64,000 nucleotides of DNA, from NCBI GenBank assembly GCA_041390865.1, contig JAWKPC010000001.1:1-64000 (forward strand), given 5' to 3'. Below the pieces are notes generated by a model that was not told the DNA's origin, did no database searches, and worked only from the letters and a program-made list of their open reading frames with translations. Made by a program: the position numbers and the translations under genes. Numbering within the stretch: the stretch's first letter is position 1; each line of letters begins with the position of its first letter. Shown in pieces: positions 1-10,334 of the stretch. This DNA comes from JAUIIK01 sp041390865. GTDB taxonomy: Bacteria > Chloroflexota > Chloroflexia > Thermomicrobiales > CFX8.

Positions 1-1
1 C

Positions 2-1707
2 TTCTTTGCCGACTCCTACTCGGCGAACCCGCTGGTCAACGCGATGTGCGTCGGGGTTGTTCGCCACGACATGATCATGCGCGCGCGGGCGAGCGGCCCT
101 GGAAACGTCGTTGTCGTGGTCGGAGCCGATACCGGTAGAGACGGCATTCACGGCGCGACGTTCGCATCGGTTGACAACCCGGAGGAGTCGCATCGGGGCG
201 TTGTCCAGGTTGGCAACCCATTTCTGGAGAAGCTCTTGCTGGAAGCATGTCTCGAACTTCTTGAGACAGATCACGTTGTCGCAATGCAGGACCTTGGGGC
301 AGCCGGATTGACATCATCGATCGTCGAATGTGCGAGCAGCGGCGGCGTTGGAATAGAGATCGACGTCGCGTTGGTCAGCCGGCGCGAGCAGGGCATGAAC
401 GCCTACGAGGTGATGCTTAGCGAGAGCCAGGAGCGGATGCTCGTCATCGTTCGTGAAGAAGGTCTGCACGCGGTGCGGGAGATTTTCGACCGCTGGGACC
501 TGCACTCGGACGTGATCGGCAGAGTCACCGACGACGGAAATGTGCGCATCCTCGACGATGGAGAGGTCGTCGCCGATGTGCCGGCACCGTTCTACACCGA
601 GGAGTGCCCAACATACGTCCGTCCTTCGATCGAAAGTCCGGATATCGCCGAACTGAGAGCCTTCGATCCGGACGTGCTTCCGGACGTGAGTCGCGAGAAT
701 GCCGGCGACGTGTTGCTCACGCTGCTGGGTTCGCAAAATATCTGTTCGCGGAAGCCGGTGACCCGCACCTACGACCACACGATCATGTCGAACACGGTGA
801 TCGCGCCGACCCAGGGCGACGCAGCCGTCGTCCGGATCAAGGGCACTCGACGCGGTCTGGCGATGAAGACCGACTGCAATCCGCGGTATGTCTACCTGAA
901 TCCGCGAAAGGGCGGTATGCACGCCGTTGCGGAGGCGGCTCGAAACGTCGCATGTACGGGTGCGAAGCCGATAGCGCTGACGAATTGCTTGAACTTCGGT
1001 AATCCGGAAAAGCCGGAGGTCTATTTTCAGCTCGAGCAGGCCGTCCTCGGGATGGCCGATGCGGCCAGGGCGCTCGAAACGCCTGTCGTCAGTGGAAACG
1101 TTAGTTTGTATAACGAAACCGGCGGCGGCGCCGTGCTTCCGACGCCGGTGGTCGGAATGGTCGGCGTGATCGACGATGTCGAAACGAGCGTGGCGATGGC
1201 GCCGGGAGACGGTGACGAGCTATTCCTTCTTGGTTCACGCTCAGCCACGATCGGCGCTTCCGAGTACTTGGACGTGATCCAGGGAACAGTTGCCGGTGAT
1301 CCTCCCGAGCTCGATCTCGAACAGGAGACATCTCTCCAACGCCTCGTTGTGGATCTGATCGGCAGCAACCTCATTACGTCCGCTCACGATTGCAGTGAAG
1401 GTGGAATCGCCGTCGCGGTCGCGGAAATGCTGATCGCCGGAAACGTCGGAGGAAGATCTCGGTTCAGGAACTGGTGTTCGGGAACGACGGCCGGCTGGAC
1501 CGCGCACTGTTCGGCGAGTCAGGATCCCGGATCGTCGTCGGCGTCCGCTCGGAAGCCCGGGACACAATCCGGGAACGGGCAGCTGCCGCTGGTGTCGACG
1601 CCTTGCATCTCGGGACTGCTGCCGGAACTGCATTTGACGTGGATGATTTGATTGCGTTGCCGGTTCAGGATCTCGCGGACCGCTGGGCTGGAGGGCTTCA
1701 GAAGTAG
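2..1707 (+). CDS. purL: Phosphoribosylformylglycinamidine synthase large subunit PurL (5' partial, one frameshift)
   Basis: PurL makes FGAM from FGAR, ATP and glutamine-derived ammonia in purine synthesis. The window opens inside the gene: frame 2 reads FFADSYSANPLVNAMCVG from base 2, a conserved PurL core. The ATP-binding AIRS-type repeats follow, including VSGNVSLYNETGG and AHDCSEGGIAVAVAEM. After about base 1450 this frame turns into a non-PurL tail ending at 1651, while the real C-terminus (LFGESGSRIVVGV to DLADRWAGG) continues in frame 1 to the stop at 1705-1707. One missing base in the ggagga run at 1448-1453 would join them as VGGKISVQELVFG. Its position just before purF supports the call. 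The break is probably a sequence error. Confidence 0.95.
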
Positions 1708-1770
1708 CATTTCTCTATGGTTGTGACGGCTCGCTCGCTGATCGAGTGATTGAAACTGCCGGGGGGCACT

Positions 1771-3288
1771 TTGACAGACTCGTGGAACTACGACGATAAA
1801 CCAAAAGACGAGTGTGGGGTGTTCGGTGTCTACGGACCGGACCTGGATGTTTCACGCCTGACCTACTTCGGATTGCATGCGCTACAGCACAGAGGTCAGG
1901 AAAGCGCCGGCATCGCCGTCGCCGGCGAAGGGGGTATGCGCATCCGGAAGAGGCTTGGCCTGGTCCAGACCGTGTTCGACGAATCGGATCTGCGCCACCT
2001 CCGTGGATCGCTTGCCGTCGGTCACACGCGATATTCAACGACCGGCTCGACACTGCCGGAGAACGCTGGACCGATGTCGGCTGATTCCAACATCGGCCCG
2101 ATCGTGGTTGCGCACAATGGAAACATCGTCAACGCGGTCGAGCTTCGAGGTGAGCTCGAAGCCGAAGGGGCGCGGTTCGCGACATCAACCGATACGGAAG
2201 TGTTGACGCAGATCATCGCCCGATCGCCTGGCGACACAATCGTCGAAAAGGTCAAGTCGGCGATGCCGCGCTGCGCGGGCGCGTTCAGTCTCTGCATTCT
2301 CACCGAGCGCGAAATAGTCGGAGTGCGCGATCTCAACGGTATCCGGCCGCTCGTTCTTGGCCAGCTCGAAGGCGGACATGTGATCGCCTCGGAAAGCTGC
2401 GCGTTGTCGACTATCGGTGCAGAGCTTTGCCGGGACATCAATCCAGGAGAGATCCTGCTCATCGACGAGCACGGTCCTCAATCTCACCGACTAGATGGTC
2501 AAACAGGCCAGGCTCACTGTCTGTTCGAATACATTTATTTCGCACGGCCGGATAGCTTGATGACCGGGGATCGCGTGTATCTCGCCCGGCAGCGCATGGG
2601 GGTGGAACTAGCCCGCGAAGCTCCGGCTGACGCGGACGTCGTCATTCCTGTTCCTGATTCGGCGGTACCGGCCGCGATTGGTTACGCACGAGAAAGTGGA
2701 ATACCGTTCTCCGAAGGTCTGATCAAGAACCGCTATATTGGTAGAACATTCATTCAGCCAGATCAAAAGCTCAGAGAGCTGGGCGTCCGCTTGAAGTTCA
2801 ACGCTCTGCCCGAGATCGTCGCCGGAAAGCGGATCGTTCTCGTCGACGACTCGCTAGTGCGTTCGACGACGAGTAGATTGATTGTTGACCTGCTGCGCTC
2901 GGCTGGCGCCTTCGAGGTGCACATGCGGATCCATTCGCCGCCGATCAAGCACCCCTGCTATCTCGGAGTCGATATCGCAAGCCGTGACGAATTGATCGCG
3001 GCACAGAAGACCGTGGCGGAGATCGAGGAGGCGATCGGTGCGGACTCGCTCCGCTACCTCTCGCTCGAAGGGCTCGTCCGCTCGATTGGAGGGGCGCGAA
3101 ACACGTTCTGTACCGGCTGCCTGACCGGCGAATATCCGGTGTCGATTCAGGGAGCGAAGGGCAAGTTCGGCTTCGAATTGGAGAGTCCGAACGGGATCAG
3201 GGAGGAAGATCGCGAAGCCGTGCTGGCAAACGGGGTAGCCGTCGAGCATCGATCCGTCCTAGAATCCTCTGGAGTGGCTCGCTCATAG
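1771..3288 (+). CDS. purF: Amidophosphoribosyltransferase PurF
   Basis: PurF catalyses the first committed purine step, PRPP plus glutamine to phosphoribosylamine. The N-terminal class II glutaminase domain has its Cys nucleophile in DECGVFGV, 14 codons after the TTG at 1771, so a short propeptide is removed as in Bacillus-type enzymes. The PRTase domain has the PRPP loop VLVDDSLVRSTTSR. Cysteines in AHCLFEY, KHPCYLG and FCTGCLTG match the four [4Fe-4S] ligands of the oxygen-sensitive Bacillus type. TTG 1771 has a GGGGGG Shine-Dalgarno-like run at 1761-1766; an in-frame TTG at 1750 is the alternative start. It lies 63 bases after purL, probably in one operon. Confidence 0.96.
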   Translation: MTDSWNYDDKPKDECGVFGVYGPDLDVSRLTYFGLHALQHRGQESAGIAVAGEGGMRIRKRLGLVQTVFDESDLRHLRGSLAVGHTRYSTTGSTLPENAGPMSADSNIGPIVVAHNGNIVNAVELRGELEAEGARFATSTDTEVLTQIIARSPGDTIVEKVKSAMPRCAGAFSLCILTEREIVGVRDLNGIRPLVLGQLEGGHVIASESCALSTIGAELCRDINPGEILLIDEHGPQSHRLDGQTGQAHCLFEYIYFARPDSLMTGDRVYLARQRMGVELAREAPADADVVIPVPDSAVPAAIGYARESGIPFSEGLIKNRYIGRTFIQPDQKLRELGVRLKFNALPEIVAGKRIVLVDDSLVRSTTSRLIVDLLRSAGAFEVHMRIHSPPIKHPCYLGVDIASRDELIAAQKTVAEIEEAIGADSLRYLSLEGLVRSIGGARNTFCTGCLTGEYPVSIQGAKGKFGFELESPNGIREEDREAVLANGVAVEHRSVLESSGVARS

Positions 3289-3322
3289 ACTTACATGGCG
3301 GCCTTACACAGGGGGTGACGGA

Positions 3323-4432
3323 GTGACGGAACCAAAGCGAACGCCGTTGGCCGAAAGGCATGAAAAACTCGGCGGCAGAATGATCGACTTCGCCGGCTGG
3401 TACATGCCGGTCCAGTACACCGGAATCGTTGACGAGCACAACGCTGTCCGAAACGCGGCCGGTCTCTTTGACCTCGGTCACATGGGACAGGTCATCGTCG
3501 ATGGCCCGGATGCTCTTGCATACTTGCAGTACATCACCACCAATGACGTTTCCCGTCTCGGTCCAGGCGACGCGCAGTATTCGATGATGCTCTATCCAAA
3601 TGGCGGCGTCGTTGACGACATCATTGTCTACCGGCGCCCGACCGGCTCCGGCTACTTCGTCGTGATCAACGCCGCGAACATGGACAAGGACGTCAGCTGG
3701 ATGGTCGAACAGGCCAAAAAGCGCGACGACCTCGATGTGTCCGTCGAACATGTTTCGGATGAGTACGGCATGATCGCTCTGCAAGGGCCGAACGCCGAGG
3801 CAATCGCAGCGTCGTTGTCGGCCGTTGACCTCAGTGACATGGACAATTTCTCCTGCCGGGATACGACCATTGCAGGCATCCCCTGCCTTGCGGCACGCAC
3901 CGGGTATACCGGCGAAGATGGCTGGGAGTTCTACTGCCCGATCGATCGGGTCGGGGAACTCTGGGATGCGATCATGGACGAAGGGCGCGACCACGGAATC
4001 CAACCGATCGGGCTTGGGGCCCGGGACACCTTGCGTTTGGAAGCCAGGATGCCTCTGTACGGAAATGAGATTTCCGACACGATCAATCCAGTCGAGGCGG
4101 GACTCCGCTGGGTCGTCAAGCTGAAGAAGGGCGATTTCATCGGGCGTGACGCACTCGTTGAAGCTCGCGAGGCTGGCGTCCAGCGCACGACGGTTGGTTT
4201 CAAGCTTGTCGAGCGCGGTGGCGTTCCACGCTCCCACTACGATGTGCTGGTCAACGGCGAGTCGGTTGGTTTCGTGACGAGCGGGACCGCATCCCCGACG
4301 CTGGGCGAGAACATCGGACTTGCCATTATCGACAAAGAGTATGCGGGAGTCGGCAAGCCGCTGGAGATAGCGATTCGGAACAAGAATGTCCGAGCGGAGC
4401 AGGTAAAGCTGCCGTTCTATTCGCGCTCGTAG
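3323..4432 (+). CDS. gcvT: Glycine cleavage system T protein (aminomethyltransferase)
   Basis: GcvT takes the aminomethyl group from lipoyl-GcvH, releases ammonia and loads methylene onto tetrahydrofolate. The 369-residue product has the family opening HEKLGGRMIDFAGWYMPVQY, the catalytic-Asp region NGGVVDDIIVYR, the YTGEDGWEFY motif and a C-terminal barrel ending PFYSRS, so it is full length. The start is GTG 3323. It follows purF by 34 bases and precedes gcvH by 28 bases, so glycine cleavage and purine synthesis appear co-transcribed, both depending on one-carbon folate. No room exists here for a glycine riboswitch directly upstream. Confidence 0.96.
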   Translation: MTEPKRTPLAERHEKLGGRMIDFAGWYMPVQYTGIVDEHNAVRNAAGLFDLGHMGQVIVDGPDALAYLQYITTNDVSRLGPGDAQYSMMLYPNGGVVDDIIVYRRPTGSGYFVVINAANMDKDVSWMVEQAKKRDDLDVSVEHVSDEYGMIALQGPNAEAIAASLSAVDLSDMDNFSCRDTTIAGIPCLAARTGYTGEDGWEFYCPIDRVGELWDAIMDEGRDHGIQPIGLGARDTLRLEARMPLYGNEISDTINPVEAGLRWVVKLKKGDFIGRDALVEAREAGVQRTTVGFKLVERGGVPRSHYDVLVNGESVGFVTSGTASPTLGENIGLAIIDKEYAGVGKPLEIAIRNKNVRAEQVKLPFYSRS

Positions 4433-4460
4433 AAGACATACAGAAAAGAGGGAAGTGACC

Positions 4461-4853
4461 ATGGCAGTTCCATCAGACAGGATGTACACCCGCACCCACG
4501 AATGGGTGCTCGTCGACGGCGATGTGGCGACCATCGGCATTACGGACTACGCCCAGAACGAGCTAGGCGACATAACCTATGTCGAATTGCCGGGAGTCGG
4601 TGACTCGCTGGATAAGTCCGATTCATTCGGTATCGTCGAGTCGGTCAAGGCTGCGTCTGACATCTACATGCCGCTTGGCGGCGAGGTGACCGAATCGAAC
4701 GGTAGCACTGAGGAGGCACCAGAAACGCTCAACTCATCGCCGTACGAAGACGCATGGCTGATCAAGGTGAAAATTGCCGATGCCAAAGACCTTGAGGAGT
4801 TGATGGACGCGGAAACATACGAGAAGTACCTGGAGGACCAGGGCGGCCACTAG
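4461..4853 (+). CDS. gcvH: Glycine cleavage system H protein
   Basis: GcvH is the small lipoylated carrier that shuttles the aminomethyl intermediate between the P, T and L proteins. The 130-residue product matches the family length and carries the lipoyl-lysine motif GIVESVKAASDIY, with the modified Lys at residue 63. ATG 4461 is chosen over an in-frame GTG two codons earlier because a GAGGGAAG Shine-Dalgarno lies just ahead of it. It sits between gcvT and gcvPA in the same direction. Confidence 0.97.
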   Translation: MAVPSDRMYTRTHEWVLVDGDVATIGITDYAQNELGDITYVELPGVGDSLDKSDSFGIVESVKAASDIYMPLGGEVTESNGSTEEAPETLNSSPYEDAWLIKVKIADAKDLEELMDAETYEKYLEDQGGH

Positions 4854-4900
4854 GTCTGTCATGATCGAGTGTCGAAGAATAGAGACGGGTTAGAGCGAAT

Positions 4901-6244
4901 ATGACGTTCAGTCCACATACGGACGAAGACAGACAGGCCATTCTTGACGCTATCGGGGCGTCCTCGGTCGCGGAGTTGTTCGAGGCTATACCCGAGCAGC
5001 ACCGTTTCCCTGACCTGGATTTGCCTCCACGTCTCTCAGAACAGCAGGCCTATCGGCGGATGAGCCAGCTTTCGTCGCGCAACCGTGACGGCATGCAGGC
5101 GCCTTCGTTCCTCGGGGCGGGAAGCTACACGCATTACGTTCCAGCGGCTGTCCAGCAGCTCGTGTTCCGCGGCGAATTTTATACGGCGTACACACCGTAT
5201 CAGCCGGAAGTGGCGCAGGGAACGCTCCAGGCCATCTACGAGTACCAGACGATGATCTCCGAGTTGACCGGGATGGAAGTGTCGAACGCTTCCCTCTACG
5301 ACGGGGCGACCGCCCTTGCCGAAGGGGCCCTGCTCACCGTCGCTCCTCGACGCGGTCGCAAGCGCATCGTGATGTCCAAAGGCATTCATCCCTATTATCG
5401 AGAGGTTGTTGAAACCTACGTGTCGGGCATCGGTGCTGAAGTCGTCGACATTCCGTTGAAGGAAGGCACCCTTTCTACGGACATTGAGGCGCTGGACGAG
5501 TACCTCGACGATGAGTTTGCCTGTGTTGTCATCGGCTATCCGAATTTCTTCGGTACTATCGAGGACTTGAAAAGCTTCGCGGACAAGGCTCATGATGCCG
5601 GGGGAATGCTTGTCGCTTCGGTGTATCCGACATCGCTAGGGCTGCTCGTACCGCCGGGAGATCTCGGAGCAGACGTCGTTACCGGCGAGGGGCAACCATT
5701 TGGCGTTGGTCAGAATTACGGCGGCCCGGTTGTAGGACTCCTCGCTACCCGGCAGTCACTCGTACGACAGATGCCTGGTAGGCTGGTAGGCATGACCGAG
5801 GATTCCGAGGGCAAGCGTGGATATGTCCTGGCGCTGCAAACGCGCGAGCAACACATACGTCGCGAGAAGGCCACCAGTAATATCTGCACGAACCAGGGGT
5901 TGATGGCTCTGGCGGCCACTATCTATCTGGCAACGATGGGGCCGTCCGGGCTACGGTCGATTGCCGAGATCTGCTATCACAACGCGCATTATCTAGCCGA
6001 GAAACTCGAAGGAACCGGGCGCTTCAACGTCGTCAACAAGTCCGAGTTCTTCAACGAGTTCACTGTCAAGTCAGATGAGGAACCCGCTTCCCTGAACTCG
6101 CGTCTGGCGGAGGCCGGAATCATTGGCGGACTTGACCTCGGACGAGTCTCAGACTCGTATGCCGGGCACGTTCTGCTCTCAGCGACCGAACTTGTCGGCA
6201 AGTCAGACATTGATCGATTCGTCGAAATCGCGGCGGCATCCTAA
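4901..6244 (+). CDS. gcvPA: Glycine dehydrogenase (decarboxylating) subunit 1, GcvPA
   Basis: This is the N-terminal half subunit of the two-subunit P protein, which decarboxylates glycine and passes the methylamine to GcvH. The 447-residue product has typical GcvPA segments: SFLGAGSYTHYVPAAV, FYTAYTPYQPEVAQGTLQ, YDGATALAEG and CTNQGLMALAATIYL. In this split form the PLP-binding lysine is on subunit 2 (gcvPB), which normally follows directly. Here only 150 bases separate gcvPA from der and no gcvPB is found anywhere in the window, so the partner must be elsewhere. The gene itself is intact. Confidence 0.96.
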   Translation: MTFSPHTDEDRQAILDAIGASSVAELFEAIPEQHRFPDLDLPPRLSEQQAYRRMSQLSSRNRDGMQAPSFLGAGSYTHYVPAAVQQLVFRGEFYTAYTPYQPEVAQGTLQAIYEYQTMISELTGMEVSNASLYDGATALAEGALLTVAPRRGRKRIVMSKGIHPYYREVVETYVSGIGAEVVDIPLKEGTLSTDIEALDEYLDDEFACVVIGYPNFFGTIEDLKSFADKAHDAGGMLVASVYPTSLGLLVPPGDLGADVVTGEGQPFGVGQNYGGPVVGLLATRQSLVRQMPGRLVGMTEDSEGKRGYVLALQTREQHIRREKATSNICTNQGLMALAATIYLATMGPSGLRSIAEICYHNAHYLAEKLEGTGRFNVVNKSEFFNEFTVKSDEEPASLNSRLAEAGIIGGLDLGRVSDSYAGHVLLSATELVGKSDIDRFVEIAAAS

Positions 6245-6394
6245 GCCGCCGCGATCCGATTCGTTGCTGTCCGGACGGGCCTTACCGGGAATCTGGGCGA
6301 CATATCCCAGACGCAGTTCCCAATCAAGAGTTGATACACTCACACTGATAACTCGTCCGGCTATTTCCTCGATTAGAACCTGAAATCGATAGCG

Positions 6395-7730
6395 TTGAAA
6401 CCAATTGTAGCGATCATCGGCCGTCCCAATGCTGGGAAATCCACTCTGTTCAATCGCCTGATAGGTGAGCAGCGGGCTATCGTCGAAGCCGTGCCCGGCA
6501 CGACGCGCGATCGGCTTTATGGTGATGCCGAGTGGAACGGTCGCGTCTTCACCGTCATCGATACCGGTGGGCTCCAGGATGAAGACGAGTACGATCATCT
6601 TGCTCCGGCGGAGATCTCCGAACGCACGCAGCTCCAAGCCAACCTGGCAATAGGTGAGGCTGATCTGGTTCTGTTCATCGTCGATGGATCCAAGAGTCCG
6701 ACGGCAGCGGACCACGACGTGGCCGATATCCTCAGAAGGTCCGAAAAACCGGTTGTTCTTGGCGTCAACAAGGCGGAAAATCAGGCGCGCCAGGAAAATG
6801 CAATCGAGTATTACGAACTCGACTCGGGTGAGCCGATTCCATTTAGTGGCCTGCACGGTATCGGGACCGGTGATCTGCTTGATGCCGTGACGGACGACCT
6901 GCCGATCGTCGAAGACGAATCCGTCGCGGATGAGATACCTTCGATCGCAATCGTCGGCCGTCCCAATGTCGGAAAATCCGAGCTAGTCAACCGGCTGATT
7001 GGAGACGACCGCTCGATCGTCTCCAACGTCGCAGGAACGACGCGAGACACAATCGATTCGACGGTCGACTGGGCCGGCTTGAAACTTAGACTGATCGATA
7101 CGGCCGGTATTCGGCGCCGTGGGAGCATTGAACCGGGCATCGAGCGCTACAGCGTGGTGAGGTCGATGCGGGCCATCGATCGTGCGGACGTCGCGGCTGT
7201 ATTAATCGATGCTGTTGAGGGTTTTACGTCCCAGGATGCGCATATTGCGGGATATGTCGCCGAACGGGGCAAGGGAATCGTCATAGCAATCAACAAGTGG
7301 GATGCCGTCGAGAAAATTCCCACACGATCTACGAGTTTCAGCGCGAGGCGACAGAAGCATTTCCATTCCTTCCATACGCCCCATGCTCTTCATCTCCGCC
7401 AAGACGGGACTCCGCACAGAAGACGTACTTGAGACTGCTCTGCTCGTCGCCGACGAGCGTATGCGGCGCATACCAACCGCCGAACTGAACCGGATGCTCA
7501 AAGAAGCGGTCGCAGCGCATCCGCCACCGTCCAAGCCCAGCACCTGGGTGAAGTTCCTCTATGTCACGCAGGTCGACGTGGCTCCCCCTCGCTTCGTGTT
7601 CTTCTGCTCGAACCCGAAGAACGTGCATTTCTCATACAAGCGATACCTCGAAAACGAAATCCGGTCTCGTTGGCCATTCGCCGGGACACCGATCATTCTC
7701 CATTTCCGCAGCCGCCGACGTGGCGATTAG
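6395..7730 (+). CDS. der: Ribosome biogenesis GTPase Der (EngA), two frameshifts
   Basis: Der is a double-G-domain GTPase for 50S subunit assembly. The first G domain has GRPNAGKS and DTGG, the second GRPNVGKS, GTTRD, DTAG and INKWD. The first domain's NKxD box reads NKAE. Frame 2 holds to about 7315, frame 1 then encodes HTIYEFQREATEAFPFLPYAP, and frame 3 encodes MLFISAKTGLRTEDV through the KH-like C-terminus ending HFRSRRRGD. One missing A in the AAAA run 7313-7316 and one missing C in the CCCC run 7379-7382 would restore a single protein of about 445 residues. Der is normally essential, so sequence error is likely. The start is TTG 6395, without a strong ribosome-binding site. Confidence 0.92.
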
Positions 7731-7772
7731 CGAGGCGGGGAGTGCAGTCGAGCATGATTGTGAAGGTTCACC

Positions 7773-9032
7773 ATGTCCGTTGAAGTCATCCGCAGCGTTG
7801 ATCCGGAGCTTGCCGATATCGTACAGCGGGAAGCTGAGCGCCAGCATTCGACAATCGAGCTGATCGCTTCCGAGAATTTCACCAGCGCGGCCGTTATGGC
7901 AGCTACGGGAAGCGTTCTCACGAACAAGTATGCGGAAGGCCTGCCCGGCCGCAGATACTATGGCGGATGCGAGATCGTCGACGAAGCAGAGACGCTGGCG
8001 ATTGAACGTGCACGGTCGCTGTTTGGCGCTGACCATGTAAACGTCCAACCGTACTCTGGAGCCATCGCGAATCTAGCCGCATACACGGCGACGTTGAAAC
8101 CCGGGGATCGAATTCTGGGCATGGAACTGCCGCACGGTGGCCATCTCACCCACGGATCTCCGGTCACGATTTCAGGGACACTTTACGAGGCACACCACTA
8201 CGGCGTCGATCCCGACACACAGGTGCTTGACTACGATCAGGTCAGAGACCGGGCGAAAGAAGTCGAGCCGAAGGTCATCATCGCCGGCGCGAGCGCATAT
8301 TCTCGAACCATCGACTTCGCAGCAATGCGCCGTATCGCTGATGAGGTTGGAGCGATCCTGCTCGCCGATATCGCGCACATCGCTGGCATCGTTGCCGCAG
8401 GCATGCATCCGTCGCCGATTGGCCAGGCTCACATCACGACGACGACGACGCACAAGACGCTCCGGGGACCCCGAGGCGGCATGATCATGGCCGATGAGGA
8501 TCGTGCATCGGATATCGACAAGGCGCTCTTCCCCGGACTCCAGGGTGGCCCGCTCATGCATGTCATCGCAGCCAAAGCGGTCGGCTTCAAGGAAGCTTTG
8601 CAGCCATCGTTTAAGGAGTACATCTCGGCAGTCCTCGCGAATGCGCGAGCCCTGGCCGCATCGCTGCAGGAACGCAACGTGGACGTTATCTCCGGAGGCA
8701 CCGATAACCACTTGATGCTGGTCGATCTCCGAAGGTATGACGTCTCGGGGCGCAAGATGCAGAGGGTACTGGAAAGCGCCGGTCTGACCACGAACCGCAA
8801 TCAGATCCCCGACGACCCGCGTTCGGCGTTCCAAACGACGGGCATCCGACTAGGTACGCCAGCGATCACGACGCGCGGCTTCACGGAAGACGACATGGCT
8901 GAGATTGGACGATGGATTTCCGACCTCGTCCACGATCCAGACAATGAAGATCTCATCGCGAAAATCCGACGGCAGGCACACGAGCTCTCAACCTCCTACC
9001 CACTCCCGGGAGCATTGATTTCCGGGGACTAG
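7773..9032 (+). CDS. glyA: Serine hydroxymethyltransferase
   Basis: GlyA interconverts serine and glycine using tetrahydrofolate and PLP. The 419-residue product has IELIASENFTS near the N-terminus, the Schiff-base lysine (about residue 228) in TTTTHKTLRGPRGG, and the C-terminal IRLGTPAITTRGF. It starts at ATG 7773, 42 bases after der. With gcvT, gcvH and gcvPA just upstream it completes a glycine/serine/one-carbon set that feeds the purine genes purL and purF. The run of four Thr codons (acgacgacgacg) before the lysine is normal family sequence, not a repeat expansion. Confidence 0.97.
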   Translation: MSVEVIRSVDPELADIVQREAERQHSTIELIASENFTSAAVMAATGSVLTNKYAEGLPGRRYYGGCEIVDEAETLAIERARSLFGADHVNVQPYSGAIANLAAYTATLKPGDRILGMELPHGGHLTHGSPVTISGTLYEAHHYGVDPDTQVLDYDQVRDRAKEVEPKVIIAGASAYSRTIDFAAMRRIADEVGAILLADIAHIAGIVAAGMHPSPIGQAHITTTTTHKTLRGPRGGMIMADEDRASDIDKALFPGLQGGPLMHVIAAKAVGFKEALQPSFKEYISAVLANARALAASLQERNVDVISGGTDNHLMLVDLRRYDVSGRKMQRVLESAGLTTNRNQIPDDPRSAFQTTGIRLGTPAITTRGFTEDDMAEIGRWISDLVHDPDNEDLIAKIRRQAHELSTSYPLPGALISGD

Positions 9033-9047
9033 GAGTCTGCTTGTAAG

Positions 9048-10136
9048 GTGCCGCACTTTCTCATCGCCGCGATCACATGTCTCTGTGCGTTCGGTGTCGC
9101 ATATGTCTGCATACCGAGGCTCGATGCGTTCGCCCGGAAATACAACCTGCTCGACCAGCCTGGCGATTACCGGCGAGTACACCGGGTCGCGATCCCGCGG
9201 ATCGGCGGCATCGCGATGTTTCTCGGGTTCGTCATCGCGATTGCGATAACGATCACGCTCCCGGTCGATCGCTTTTCGGAGGAAATCGAAAGAATAACGC
9301 TACTCGTGGTCGGTGCGGTCGTCGTAGTCGCGGTGATGTTCTACGACGATGTCGTCGGACTCGGACCAATCACGAAGCTGGGACTCCAGTTCTTCGTGGC
9401 GTTGCTGGTTATCGCGCCAAGGCTCCGGGACGAGCATGCCGGGATCATCATCGAGCAGTTCAATCTGCCGTTTCTTGGAACCGTATCGCTACCCATAGTG
9501 CTGGCCATCGGATTCACCATCTTCTGGATCGTCGGCATGATGAACGCGCTCAACTGGAGCGACGGACTCGACGGTCTCGCGGCAACGATCGCCCTCTCCG
9601 CGGCTATCGTCCTGTTCCTTCACACGTATTTCTGGCCACGGGGAAACCCGCAATTCACCATCTCGCTACTGGCAATCGCGCTCGCTGGGGCGATTCTCGG
9701 CTTTATTCCTGCGAACTGGTTTCCGGCGAGGATCATCATGGGCGACACCGGCGCGATGTTTCTGGGGTTTGCGCTGGCCACGACGAGTATTATCGGTGGC
9801 GCGAAGATTGCGACCGCCCTCCTGGCGCTGAGCGTGCCGATCGTCGACATGGCCTGGGTCATCATTTCGCGCGTCGTTCGCGGCCGATCCCCGTTTCAGG
9901 CGGACCGTGGACATCTCCATCATCGACTACTCGACGCTGGCTGGTCCCAACCGCAGATCGTTCTGACCTATGGGTCGATAACCCTTACAACCGGCATCCT
10001 TGGACTTCTGTTGCCGAATAGAGAATTGAAACTTGTGGCACTCGTGGGCATCGGAATCGCGGTCCTGATATCGATCGGATTCCTCGCGAAGCGCGAGGCC
10101 CGCACCTCCGATACTGCAGACGCAATTCCGGGATAG
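9048..10136 (+). CDS. WecA/TagO-type polyprenyl-phosphate sugar-1-phosphate transferase
   Basis: This is a glycosyltransferase family 4 integral membrane protein that moves a GlcNAc-1-phosphate-type group from a UDP sugar to polyprenyl phosphate at the cytoplasmic face. Visible motifs are RRVHRVAIPRIGG, FYDDVVGLG, NALNWSDGLDGLA, IIMGDTGAMFLGF and the cytosolic loop RGHLHHRLLDAG. About ten hydrophobic segments fill the 362 residues. These motifs fit WecA/TagO better than MraY. The start is GTG 9048, 15 bases after glyA. It probably begins a cell-surface polysaccharide or teichoic-acid-like pathway; the exact sugar cannot be read from sequence. Confidence 0.88.
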   Translation: MPHFLIAAITCLCAFGVAYVCIPRLDAFARKYNLLDQPGDYRRVHRVAIPRIGGIAMFLGFVIAIAITITLPVDRFSEEIERITLLVVGAVVVVAVMFYDDVVGLGPITKLGLQFFVALLVIAPRLRDEHAGIIIEQFNLPFLGTVSLPIVLAIGFTIFWIVGMMNALNWSDGLDGLAATIALSAAIVLFLHTYFWPRGNPQFTISLLAIALAGAILGFIPANWFPARIIMGDTGAMFLGFALATTSIIGGAKIATALLALSVPIVDMAWVIISRVVRGRSPFQADRGHLHHRLLDAGWSQPQIVLTYGSITLTTGILGLLLPNRELKLVALVGIGIAVLISIGFLAKREARTSDTADAIPG

Positions 10137-10334
10137 GAAGATCGAGCATTCGTAGGGGCTCGACGATCTGAATCTGTACGTGCATCGAGAACCACGTCTT
10201 TCGAGGTTCGCCTCATTCACACACCGCAGAACGATTTCCGCATTGCACGACGCGGGCCCATTGGCGGAAGCCCTTCCGCCAGTCAACTGGTTTCTGTGGT
10301 TCCTGCCTCGCCGTCGGCGAGACAGCGTTACAGA

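Noticed and set aside
3289..3322. Glycine riboswitch ahead of gcvT
   Set aside because: Only 34 bases separate purF and gcvT, too short for the known glycine aptamers.
1440..7390. Programmed frameshifting in purL and der
   Set aside because: No slippery heptamer with a downstream structure is evident, and both genes are not known to be recoded; missing bases in homopolymers explain them better.
8439..8450. acgacgacgacg microsatellite in glyA
   Set aside because: It encodes the conserved Thr run before the PLP lysine.
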